Source: CAZOLI01 sp964580675 (GTDB lineage: Bacteria > Planctomycetota > MHYJ01 > CAYXQY01). From it: a DNA stretch of 8,868 nucleotides. Made by a program: the position numbers and the translations under genes. Shown here in pieces: positions 1 through 7,030 of this stretch. A model generated the notes under the pieces. It was not told the origin of the DNA. It did no database searches and worked only from the letters and a program-made list of their open reading frames with translations. Every line of letters begins with the position of its first letter. Position 1 is the first letter of the stretch. The stretch covers positions 1 to 8,868 of the forward strand of contig CAZOLI010000078.1 of the NCBI GenBank assembly GCA_964580675.1, in the 5' to 3' direction.

Positions 1-164
1 CCGCTCCCGAACGAACAGGTCACATCCAGCCGAGGTTTGTAACCGCCATTCCAGTCGCTTCATTCCTTAATTTCCCGGATTGCTGTCCCCGTTTATTGTG
101 AGAACGGAGTGCAAATTTACAGAGGGAATGATATGGCGACGGGACGGCATTTTTCAATGACCCT
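1..164. other. Window edge, no supported gene
   Basis: This stretch lies downstream of the minus-strand propeller gene. Plus-strand frames entering from the left edge reach stops within about 110 bases, so a short tail of an upstream gene cannot be excluded, but none is recognisable. I see no hairpin followed by a T-run that would end the propeller transcript. Confidence 0.4.
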
Positions 165-1844
165 TTATTTATCCTCAAAAAACATGGGCCAGAGAACCCG
201 CAACCGTTTGAGAAGGTCACGTATGCGTTTTCGGGCTTCGGCATTGTCCATGTCTCTTCGCTCTGTGAGAACGGGAAGTCCAAGGATACCCGCTTTTTGA
301 AGTGTTCTGGTTGCGGCTTTTCGTTCCTTGAGCGACCTCTTCTTCAGTCTATTCGTCTGTTTTTGGATGTATTTCTTCAGAGATGAATTTTTGTGAAGTA
401 TCCGAACAAAGCTTCCAACGGTTTCCGGGTTCGAAAAGGAAGCAGGCTTGACACGTTTGTTCCAGACCTCGATTGCCTTTTCTACCTTTCCGTTTTTCAG
501 ATGAAGCTGGATTCGGGAAATGCCCCGGCAAAATTGTACGATGGGATGATGTTTTCTTTTCCACGAATCCAGAATTTGTTTCTTTTTTTTGCGGTCCTCG
601 TTTTTCAGTGCGGACTGGAACGCCTTTAGGTTCTTTTTCATTTCGTCGGGGATACCGGGGATCATCGTTGTTCCTGTTCGACCGGGGTTCTTGGAATCCA
701 TCGACCAGGAACTCATCGAAGAACCGACGTCCGTTTTTATGGCGTGTATCCGGCCATTCAGTTGTTCCCCTAACCCAAGGAACATCCGGCCCTCGACAAT
801 GACCGGAGGGTCATAGGCCCTGAGGGGTACGGGGATCCGGGTCTCTACTCCCGTTTGTAAATTGTATACATGCACCCTTTCTTCATCATCGTTCATGGTT
901 GTAAAGTAAAGTCGTCCCTCAATAAGGACCGGAGAGGACAGAATGTTGAAGTCAGTGGATAGCTCCCGGATTGATTTTCCAGTTAGCGCATTCAACACAT
1001 ACACACTTTTTGATTCGGTGGTAACAAACAGTGTGCTGGCAGTTGCCACGGGAGGAAAATTAAGCTCCTTTTTCCCCTGAAACGTCCAAACCACCTCACC
1101 GGTCGCAGCCTTAAGGGCGTAAAGTCTTTTTTCTTCTCCCACATACACGTAATTTCCGGATGCGACAGGGGGAGAGTATATTTCGGAATCAGCCTGAAAA
1201 GACCATAGTTTCTTTCCGGACTTTGCGTTTAACGAAACCAATTCGTCTGCGCCTTTTTTGGCAAATACACGTCCCCCGGATACCGCGGGAGCAGAATAAC
1301 CCTCGTTCCCGGTTTCAAAACTCCAGACTTTTTCCCCGGACTTTGTGTCCAGGGCGTACAGGTTCCCGTCCTTGCTCCCGAAGAAGACGCGTTTTTTCAC
1401 AACCGCCGGATTGGAAATTACCCCATCTCCTGTTTCAAACGACCAGATTATGTCTCCCGATTTTGCATTGATTGCGTAGAGGTGATGATTGGAACTGCCG
1501 ACGAAGACCCGGCCGTTTGCAACAGCTGGGGAAGTTTGATACTCACCTTTGGTTACAATTTGCCATAACTCCTCACCAGATTTTGCGTCGAACGCGTATA
1601 CACTCCCGCCACTGGTACCGGCAAACACCCGGTCATTTTTAACGACCGGTTGTGAATACACACTCCCTCTTGTTTCCACCGACCAGATCTGGTCCCAACC
1701 GTTGTTTTCGGATTGGTTCCCCCCTCCTTCCTGAGCAATGACCGGTATCACACCACACATGGAAAATAAGACAATAACGGAAAGAAAACGTATTGAAAGA
1801 AATCCAATCCCGGTTTGAAAATACTGATTCCTGTTCGCTTTCAT
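165..1844 (-). CDS. Secreted PQQ-like beta-propeller repeat protein with basic helical C-terminal domain
   Basis: The protein has 559 residues. Residues 1-37 form a Sec signal peptide: basic start, hydrophobic core about 13-36, probable cleavage after Ala37. Cys30 is not in a good lipobox, so a soluble exported protein is more likely than a lipoprotein. Residues about 50-390 hold PQQ/WD-like blades with a 40-residue period: blade-closing Trp at 54, 94, 134, 174, 214 and 253, degenerate later, each preceded by an [AT]KSG or ATG turn and a YA(F/I/L) strand. Trp380 with the following RTG resembles the closing segment of such propellers, giving about eight blades. Residues about 400-559 are Lys/Arg-rich and helical, and I do not recognise them. 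Dehydrogenase active-site features are not evident, so a scaffold or binding role, as in BamB-type or planctomycete-type propellers, is more likely than quinoprotein catalysis. An AGGGG lies 11 bases before the ATG. The gene is divergent from the sugar genes and looks lower in GC than they do. Confidence 0.88.
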   Translation of the reverse strand: MKANRNQYFQTGIGFLSIRFLSVIVLFSMCGVIPVIAQEGGGNQSENNGWDQIWSVETRGSVYSQPVVKNDRVFAGTSGGSVYAFDAKSGEELWQIVTKGEYQTSPAVANGRVFVGSSNHHLYAINAKSGDIIWSFETGDGVISNPAVVKKRVFFGSKDGNLYALDTKSGEKVWSFETGNEGYSAPAVSGGRVFAKKGADELVSLNAKSGKKLWSFQADSEIYSPPVASGNYVYVGEEKRLYALKAATGEVVWTFQGKKELNFPPVATASTLFVTTESKSVYVLNALTGKSIRELSTDFNILSSPVLIEGRLYFTTMNDDEERVHVYNLQTGVETRIPVPLRAYDPPVIVEGRMFLGLGEQLNGRIHAIKTDVGSSMSSWSMDSKNPGRTGTTMIPGIPDEMKKNLKAFQSALKNEDRKKKKQILDSWKRKHHPIVQFCRGISRIQLHLKNGKVEKAIEVWNKRVKPASFSNPETVGSFVRILHKNSSLKKYIQKQTNRLKKRSLKERKAATRTLQKAGILGLPVLTERRDMDNAEARKRIRDLLKRLRVLWPMFFEDK

Positions 1845-1888
1845 GACAATAAATACCCCTGAGAAAACAACTCAAAAACATAAACCTC

Positions 1889-1927
1889 ATTCTATGATTA
1901 AATTAGGCCTCGTACCGAAACTTTCAA
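1889..1927 (-). promoter_or_regulatory. Possible promoter for the propeller gene
   Basis: Read on the minus strand, TTGAAA (1922-1927) precedes TAATTT (1900-1905) by 16 bases. A better -10-like TAGAAT lies at 1889-1894 but has no good -35. The site is 45-80 bases before the start codon in AT-rich DNA. This rests on consensus matching only, and the organism's sigma factor preferences are unknown. Confidence 0.25.
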
Positions 1928-2242
1928 GAATAAATAGCGGTTGAGCAAAGATAACACATTGTCACGGCGCGCGACTGAAGAGTCCCATCCGTTTAATTCA
2001 CTCCCGCAAAAACAAAAGGAAAGGTCATATTCTCCTGTTTGTGGATATCTTTCTTTTGACGAATCTCAGTTTCATTTCTCGTCAACAATGCAGGTTCTCA
2101 AACGGCAGGATTCCAAAATTGGCCCTTTCATGATTCCTGAACATCTCACGAAATTTAAGATACGCGTTATGATCTGGTGACAACTCCGAAATAAAATACC
2201 GAAACAGAGCGATCCCAATCGAATGTCAGTTTAATAAAAACA

Positions 2243-2257
2243 GGTCAAGTAGTGACC
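2243..2257. promoter_or_regulatory. Short perfect dyad, possible operator
   Basis: GGTCA-AGTAG-TGACC is a perfect 5-bp inverted repeat with a 5-base centre, about 140 bases before the transaldolase/isomerase start and just after an AT-rich stretch that could carry a -10 element. It may be a regulator site for the sugar genes, but a dyad this short can occur by chance. Confidence 0.2.
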
Positions 2258-2398
2258 GCTGGAGAGAAGAATCGGTCGACAGACGAATTCCTGGCCGTCC
2301 GGCTACCGGCGCCCGTTGATTTTCAGCGGAAAAACCCTGAGTTTATGGACGTGTGCCCGGAGTATGCTGTTTCCTGAAAATGGCCTGTTCAGCAACCG

Positions 2399-5195
2399 AT
2401 GACCAAAAATGACGGAACGAAAAACCCGCTGAAGCAACTCCGAATCCAGGGGCAATCCGTCTGGCTCGATTACCTGCGCCGGAGCCTGATAACGTCAGGA
2501 ACGCTCGATAACCTTGTTGAGGAATACGGTGTCACGGGGGTGATTAGCAACTTTTCGGTTTTTCGCAGGGTGATTGAGGGGACAGAGGAATACAGCCAGA
2601 CCCTGGCGGATCATTCCCGCACGGATGATCCACCGGATGCCCGAGACGTTTATGAACAGATAATCGTACAGGAAACACAGAGGACCGCGGATGTTCTCCA
2701 GTCGGTGTACGAGAAAACAAACGGAAATGACGGATTTGTCTGCATGGACGTCCCCCCGGACACGACTGATGACTCGAAAACAATCGTCGAGGAGGCGAAA
2801 CGGCTCCGAACGAACGTCGACCGCCCCAACGTCATGTTGAACGTCCCCGCAACCGATCCCGGCCTCACCGCGATCGAAATCCTGATTTCTGAAGGTGTAA
2901 ACGTAAATGCCCGTCTGATCTTTTCCCTGGAACGGTACGAAAAGGTGACGGACGCGTATCTTCGAGGTCTCGAGATCTGTGACCGTCCGTCCGAAGTTCG
3001 ATCGGTGGCCTCTGTGCGGATCGGCCCGGTAACACGAGCCGTGGACCGAAAACTTGAGGATCTCGGAACTGAACAAGCCGAAGAACTGAAGGGGGCGATT
3101 GCGATTGCCGTTGCAAAACACATCTACGATCGATTTCAGGAGAAGTTTTACGGCGACAGGTTCCGGAAGCTGTCGGAGAACGGCGCACGGCCTCAGCGAG
3201 TCCTCTGGTCCGGCACCACTTCAAAACAACCGGGTGAATCGGGTATTCGGTTCGTGGAGGAACTGGTCGGTCCCAACACAGTCCACGCTGCCTCCCCCGC
3301 CACCCTGCACGCCTTCCGCAATGACGGAATGGTTCGCGGCGCGACGTTGACGGAGGACCTGCACACAGCCCGCCGGCAACTAAATGATCTCAAGGGGTTC
3401 GGTATCTATCTTGATGAGGTGGCCGACGATTTGCAGGAGGCGGAGATCAAGAAATATAACGAATCATTTGTGGAACTCATCGGCGTAATCGACGAGCGGA
3501 CGTCGGACGGTTCGAAACCCCGGGTACCCGATCAGAACGTCTCGATGGGCACCGCGTCGGAAGCCGTGAATAACCGGTTATCAAACTGGGCGAAACAGAA
3601 TTTTGCCGGACGGTTGTGGGCAAAGGACCCAACCATCTGGTTCGAGGACGAACGAGACGAAATCACGAATCGCCTTGGCTGGCTGGATTTGCCGGAGGTT
3701 ATGAAGGCGGAACTTGGGAAACTAAATGAACTCTCGGCCGAAATTTATGAGGAAGGATATGCGGACCTGATTCTGATGGGGATGGGGGGATCAAGTCTCG
3801 CGCCGGAAGTGTTTCAACGAACCTTCGGCAACCGGGAAGGATATCCGGCACTAACCGTGCTGGATTCCACCCACCCGGGAGCGGTTCGTGCCGTCGAAGA
3901 GAAAATTGATCTGAATAAAACCCTGTTCCTGGTTGCCAGCAAATCAGGCAAAACCGTCGAAACCCTGTCGTTTTTCCGGTATTTCTGGAAAAAACTCGAT
4001 GGAACCGTGGATCGGCCGGGGAACCAGTTCATCGCCGTAACAAACGCGGGAACCCCCCTCGAACGGCTNNNNNNNNNNCGTTGAACGTGAGTTTCGGCAC
4101 GTCTTCCGCGCCCATCCGAACGTGGGCGGGCGATATTCGGCCCTGACCGTTTTCGGAATGGTGCCCGCCGCCCTGATCGGAATGGACGTACACGAATTTC
4201 TTGACCGGGCCCGGACCATGGCCGAGGCCTGCGCGTTCTGCGTGTCCCCCCCGGACAATCCTGCTCTGAGACTCGGGGCCGCTCTCGGTGAGCTGGTCCG
4301 GACCGGCCGGGACAAAGTGACACTCATACCGTCATCCTCGGTTCAATCATTTCCGGACTGGCTCGAACAACTGCTTGCCGAAAGTACAGGGAAGGACGGA
4401 ACAGGTCTGATTCCGGTTGTGGACGAACCGGAGGTCTCACCATCGTTTTACGGCGAGGACCGAGTATTCGTCTACATCACCACTGAAGGTGAAATTTCGG
4501 AGAAACGGAAGGAAAAACTGAAAATGTTGAAGAACGAGGGACATCCGGTCATATCTATCGAACTGGACGACCTGTACGATCTGAGTCAGGAGATGTTCCG
4601 CTGGGAGATGGCAACAGCGGCCGCCGGAGCCGTGATGCACATACACCCCTTCAACCAGCCGAACGTAGACCTGACCAAGAAACTTACGCGTGAGGTAATG
4701 GAAGACGGTTCCGGAGAAATGGAAGAGTTCGAGGAGACGAAAGACGCCGTGCGTCATCCGGAAAAGGCCGCGAAGGCGCTTTTCTCCTTGCTGGAGGACG
4801 GCGGAACGGACGATTACTTTGCCATACAGGCGTTTCTAAATCCCCGTCCCGACGTAAGAAACGAAATTGAGAAACTCCGAGGAATTGTAACGAACAACCG
4901 GAACATCGCCACGACCTTCGGATACGGCCCCCGATATCTGCACGCCACGGGACAGGTACACAAAGGAGGCCCCGACACCGGCATCTTTCTTCAATTTGTC
5001 GACGATCCGGCGGAAGGGGTCGATGTGCCGGAAACGGCGTTCTCCTTTGGTGAACTTATCCAGGCACAGTCCGTGGGAGATTACAGGGCGCTGAAGCAAC
5101 GTGGTCAACGTGTGCTTCGAATAAATCTGGGGAAAAAGGTGCAACAAACACTTGCCGAATTTGTAAAGACGTACAGAGATGTCACAAAGCATTAA
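2399..5195 (+). CDS. tal-pgi: Transaldolase-like / glucose-6-phosphate isomerase fusion protein, interrupted by an assembly gap
   Basis: One gene of about 930 codons, read across ten Ns. Residues ~8-370 are a class-I transaldolase-like barrel (GQSVWLDYLRR, NVMLNVPATDPG, FSLERYE, VEELVGPNTV). Residues ~395 to the end are a phosphoglucose isomerase with intact hallmarks: GMGGSSLAPE (461-470), ASKSGKTVET (513-522), GGRYSA (from 4125), LLAESTGK with the probable catalytic Glu at 4380-4382, HPFNQPNV, and GQVHKGGP with the probable catalytic Lys at 4962-4964. This domain interconverts glucose 6-phosphate and fructose 6-phosphate in the cytoplasm. Against E. coli TalB, the transaldolase part keeps Asp24, Asn51, Asn170 and Ser205 but has Asn148 for the Schiff-base Lys132, Asp117 for Glu96, Arg172 for Thr156 and Pro210 for Arg181, so transaldolase activity is doubtful. 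ATG 2399 is the first start after an in-frame stop at 2375; no clear Shine-Dalgarno. Natural Tal-PGI fusions of similar length are known. A sugar kinase follows 123 bases later. Confidence 0.93.
4069..4078. other. Assembly gap of ten Ns inside the isomerase domain
   Basis: The upstream frame reads ...GTPLERL into the gap and the downstream frame reads V-E-R-E-F-R-H-V-F before NVGGRYSA. Both sides match consecutive parts of the isomerase domain but lie in different frames if the gap is exactly ten bases. A gap whose true length is a multiple of three (9 or 12, for example) restores one frame. The ten Ns are best read as a placeholder length, not as evidence of a broken gene. Confidence 0.95.
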
Positions 5196-5215
5196 CGAAC
5201 GTATGATGGTTCGTT
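5194..5215 (+). terminator. Weak hairpin over the stop codon of the fusion gene
   Basis: AACGAAC (5194-5200) pairs perfectly with GTTCGTT (5209-5215) around an 8-base loop. The left arm overlaps the last two bases of the TAA stop. Only a short T-rich tail follows, and the stem is AT-rich, so it may be a weak terminator, an mRNA 3' stabilising structure, or chance. Confidence 0.3.
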
Positions 5216-5318
5216 TTCATCGCGCCTGTTCCGGGAACCCCCGGACGGCAGTTGTGGCCTCCGGATGGACCGACTGCGATGAGATAAAAAGGAAACGTCT
5301 GTTCAAACGAATCAACTT
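5216..5318 (+). other. Leader between fusion gene and sugar kinase, with small alternative hairpins
   Basis: GTTCC-G-GGAAC (5228-5238) overlaps a competing stem TCCGGG-AACC-CCCGGA (5230-5245), and GCAGT (5248-5252) can pair with ACTGC (5273-5277). I recognise no known riboswitch. A purine-rich AAAAAGGAAA (about 5285-5294) lies some 25 bases before the kinase ATG, which is far for a ribosome binding site. The two genes could be cotranscribed across this spacer. Confidence 0.3.
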
Positions 5319-6317
5319 ATGAATCCATCAGGTCAGCAATCCCGGAATGAATCGCAAACGGAGGACCTGGTCCTGGGCATCGACATCGGCGGTACGAATT
5401 TTATGGTTCTCATCATGGAACCAGATGCGACCGTTGTGGATTCGTTCAGTGGTCCAACCCGTGCCGATGACGGTCCCGAAGAGGTTGTGGACGATTTAAC
5501 AAACAGGATTAATTGTAAATTTGATACCTCAAACCAAATAACGGCGGCGGGGGTCGGCGTGGCCGGTCTCGTGGACCGGCGCAGCGGCCTCCTGCGAATT
5601 GCCCCGAATCTGGTGTGGGAGAACGTCACTCTCGGTCCCATGCTGTCCGAACGGCTCGACGTTCCGGTCGAAATCGCCAACGACGTGGACGCCGCGACGT
5701 ACGGGGAATGGCGGCATGGTGCGGGACAGGGAGCAAGAAACGTGCTCGGGGTGTTCATCGGCACCGGGGTCGGCACCGGCGTGATTGCCGGTGGTTCCCT
5801 ACTGGAAGGTGAACGAAGTTCGGCAGCGGAACTCGGTCACGTTCCGGTGGTTGAGGGCGGCCGAAAATGCACGTGTGGCTACGAAGGATGTCTTGAGGCG
5901 TACGTGGGGGGATGGGCCGTGGGCAAGCGGGCACGGGAACAGGTTCTATCGGACCCGGACCGCGGCAAGACACTGAAACAGATTGCCGGATCCGTGGATG
6001 ATATTACGGCAAAAACCGTTTCCGAAGCCCTCGATCAGGATGATAAACTCGCCGCCGAAATTACGGACCGCACGGCCGAGGTTCTTTCGTCCTGGGCGGT
6101 CGGCATGGTGAATGCCTTTCACCCGGGCATCATTGTGGTCGGGGGCGGTCTCCTGGAGGGCTTCCCTCATTTCATCAAACAAATGACCGAGGAAGTGCGC
6201 GAGGGTTCATTTGACCCGTTTCACGAAGAGCTGGAAATCGTCGAATCCCGGCTGGGCGACCGTGCCGGCGCCATCGGTGCCGCCACGATGGCGTATCGAG
6301 AACAGAAGTCGTCGTAA
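5319..6317 (+). CDS. glk: ROK-family sugar kinase, probable glucokinase
   Basis: The 332-residue protein is of usual length for the ROK family. In order: phosphate-binding DIGGTN (22-27); NDVDAA (121-126) with the catalytic base Asp122; GTGVGTG (148-154); ELGH (171-174), whose Glu and His contact the sugar in ROK kinases; the zinc site made by His174 and CTCGYEGC (Cys184, Cys186, Cys191); and VVGGGL (273-278) in the C-terminal lobe. It would phosphorylate glucose, or a related hexose, with ATP in the cytoplasm; ROK specificity for glucose, mannose or fructose cannot be read with certainty. The isomerase gene just upstream supports glucose, since its product would be the isomerase substrate. 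No DNA-binding N-terminal domain is present, so it is a kinase and not a ROK repressor. ATG 5319 gives a 19-residue lead before the first strand; no other in-frame start fits better, and there is no close Shine-Dalgarno. Confidence 0.9.
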   Translation: MNPSGQQSRNESQTEDLVLGIDIGGTNFMVLIMEPDATVVDSFSGPTRADDGPEEVVDDLTNRINCKFDTSNQITAAGVGVAGLVDRRSGLLRIAPNLVWENVTLGPMLSERLDVPVEIANDVDAATYGEWRHGAGQGARNVLGVFIGTGVGTGVIAGGSLLEGERSSAAELGHVPVVEGGRKCTCGYEGCLEAYVGGWAVGKRAREQVLSDPDRGKTLKQIAGSVDDITAKTVSEALDQDDKLAAEITDRTAEVLSSWAVGMVNAFHPGIIVVGGGLLEGFPHFIKQMTEEVREGSFDPFHEELEIVESRLGDRAGAIGAATMAYREQKSS

Positions 6318-6330
6318 GTAAGGGACGTCT

Positions 6331-6650
6331 CGAGTAAGGAGTGGTCAGTAAGGAGTAAGGAGTGAGGAGTAAGGTGTAATAGGTAGAACCGTTCAGACGG
6401 CTTGAAGGAAAAATTAATCACCAAAGACAGAGCCCCGACCGTGAGGGAGCGGGCTATTGAAGATTAAGATCATGAGTTCACGAGTAGTGGTCGGTAAAGA
6501 GACAGTAGTGGTCAGTAAGGAGTGATGAGTAAGGTGTCATGCTGAAGCGAGGGGGAACTATTTCACCAAAGCCGGAGCCCCGAGCGGACGACGTCCGATG
6601 GAAGCAGGGAGCACCTAAACGGTCCTTCGGACCGTAGATTAAGATCATGA
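6331..6650 (+). repeat. Diverged tandem duplication of a composite intergenic repeat
   Basis: Two copies (about 6331-6475 and 6501-6650) carry the same blocks in the same order: a GGAGTAA-rich tract with GTCAGTAAGG (6344-6353 and 6511-6520), TCACCAAAG (6418-6426 and 6563-6571), GAGCCCCGA (6430-6438 and 6575-6583), and AGATTAAGATCATGA (6461-6475 and 6636-6650). Offsets between copies run from 145 to 175 bases, so the blocks have gained and lost sequence. Open frames across it are repeat-derived and are not called. Confidence 0.75.
6619..6635. other. Perfect hairpin inside the second repeat copy
   Basis: ACGGTCC-TTC-GGACCGT is a 7-bp perfect inverted repeat with a 3-base loop. It is present only in the second copy of the duplicated repeat and has no T-run after it, so it is a repeat-borne palindrome and not a convincing terminator. 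Confidence 0.5.
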
Positions 6651-6695
6651 TAAGGATAAAGATAAAGAGTAAACCACTCGTTGATTGGTTTATTT

Positions 6696-6920
6696 GTTTA
6701 TTGGTTGATTTGTTTATGTGTTGATGAGTTGATGCGTGAAAACAGCGGGCGATATGCGATTGGCGATTGGCGATAGGAACAAAAAAACAATATGAATAAA
6801 CGCAAAGGCGCGAAGTCGCAAAGAACGACAAACAAAAAAACAGAAAACAGAAACAACGGAAAATGAAGCCTCAGGCGTCGGGCGTCGCTCATGTTTCGTT
6901 TTTCGAGTGTCGAATTTTCT
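6696..6920 (+). repeat. Mosaic intergenic repeat, copy 1
   Basis: Copy 1 of a ~225-base composite element that recurs in the same orientation at 8271-8495. Blocks in order: TTGATTGGTT-like short repeats, GATTGGCGATTGGCGATAG, ACGCAAAGGCGCGAAG followed by CGCAAAGAACG, AACAAA/ACAGAAAACAG tracts, GAAGCNTCAGGCNTCG-like sequence, and a TTTCG-rich tail. It lies 110 bases before the hydrolase-OsmC gene. The intervening 6921-7030 holds a GC-rich palindromic patch (CCGGGCCCCGGG, about 6938-6949) and AT-rich sequence that may carry the next gene's promoter. Confidence 0.8.
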
Positions 6921-7030
6921 GATTTTTTACGTCACCTCCGGGCCCCGGGGGAAGGTCTGGAAGAGCAATAATAAAGGAAGTGTTTTCGTTTTTGGTTTTC
7001 ATTGCTTCAAGTTTATGCTGCTGACTCATC

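Larger units (their letters stand above)
1845..2398. other. Divergent intergenic region, AT-rich, no supported gene
   Basis: This 554-base spacer separates two divergent genes and should hold both promoters. The half near the propeller gene is AT-rich; the last ~130 bases become GC-rich like the following gene. The only open frame of note (1941-2180, TTG start, 79 codons) has no ribosome binding site and no recognisable motif, so I do not call it. A small dyad at 2243-2257 is listed separately. Confidence 0.5.

Noticed and set aside
1941..2180. Possible 79-codon gene in the divergent spacer.
   Set aside because: It has a TTG start, no ribosome binding site, no motif, and would occupy the region expected to hold the promoters of two divergent genes.
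2495..3224. Long antisense open frames opposite the transaldolase domain (up to 208 codons).
   Set aside because: They are shadows of a strongly coding plus strand: no recognisable domain, no ribosome binding site, and several overlap each other in different frames.
4069..4122. A genuine split of the isomerase into two genes or a frameshifted pseudogene.
   Set aside because: The only irregularity is the N run of nominal length ten; both flanks read cleanly as one domain and need only a gap length divisible by three.
5216..5318. A sugar-phosphate riboswitch or other structured leader before the kinase gene.
   Set aside because: The hairpins are short, and I see no known riboswitch core; kept only as a low-confidence leader note.
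6478..6892. Minus-strand open frames of 117 and 64 codons in the spacer before the hydrolase gene.
   Set aside because: Their translations are low-complexity readings of the repeats (runs such as HINKSTNKQINQST), with no conserved protein features.
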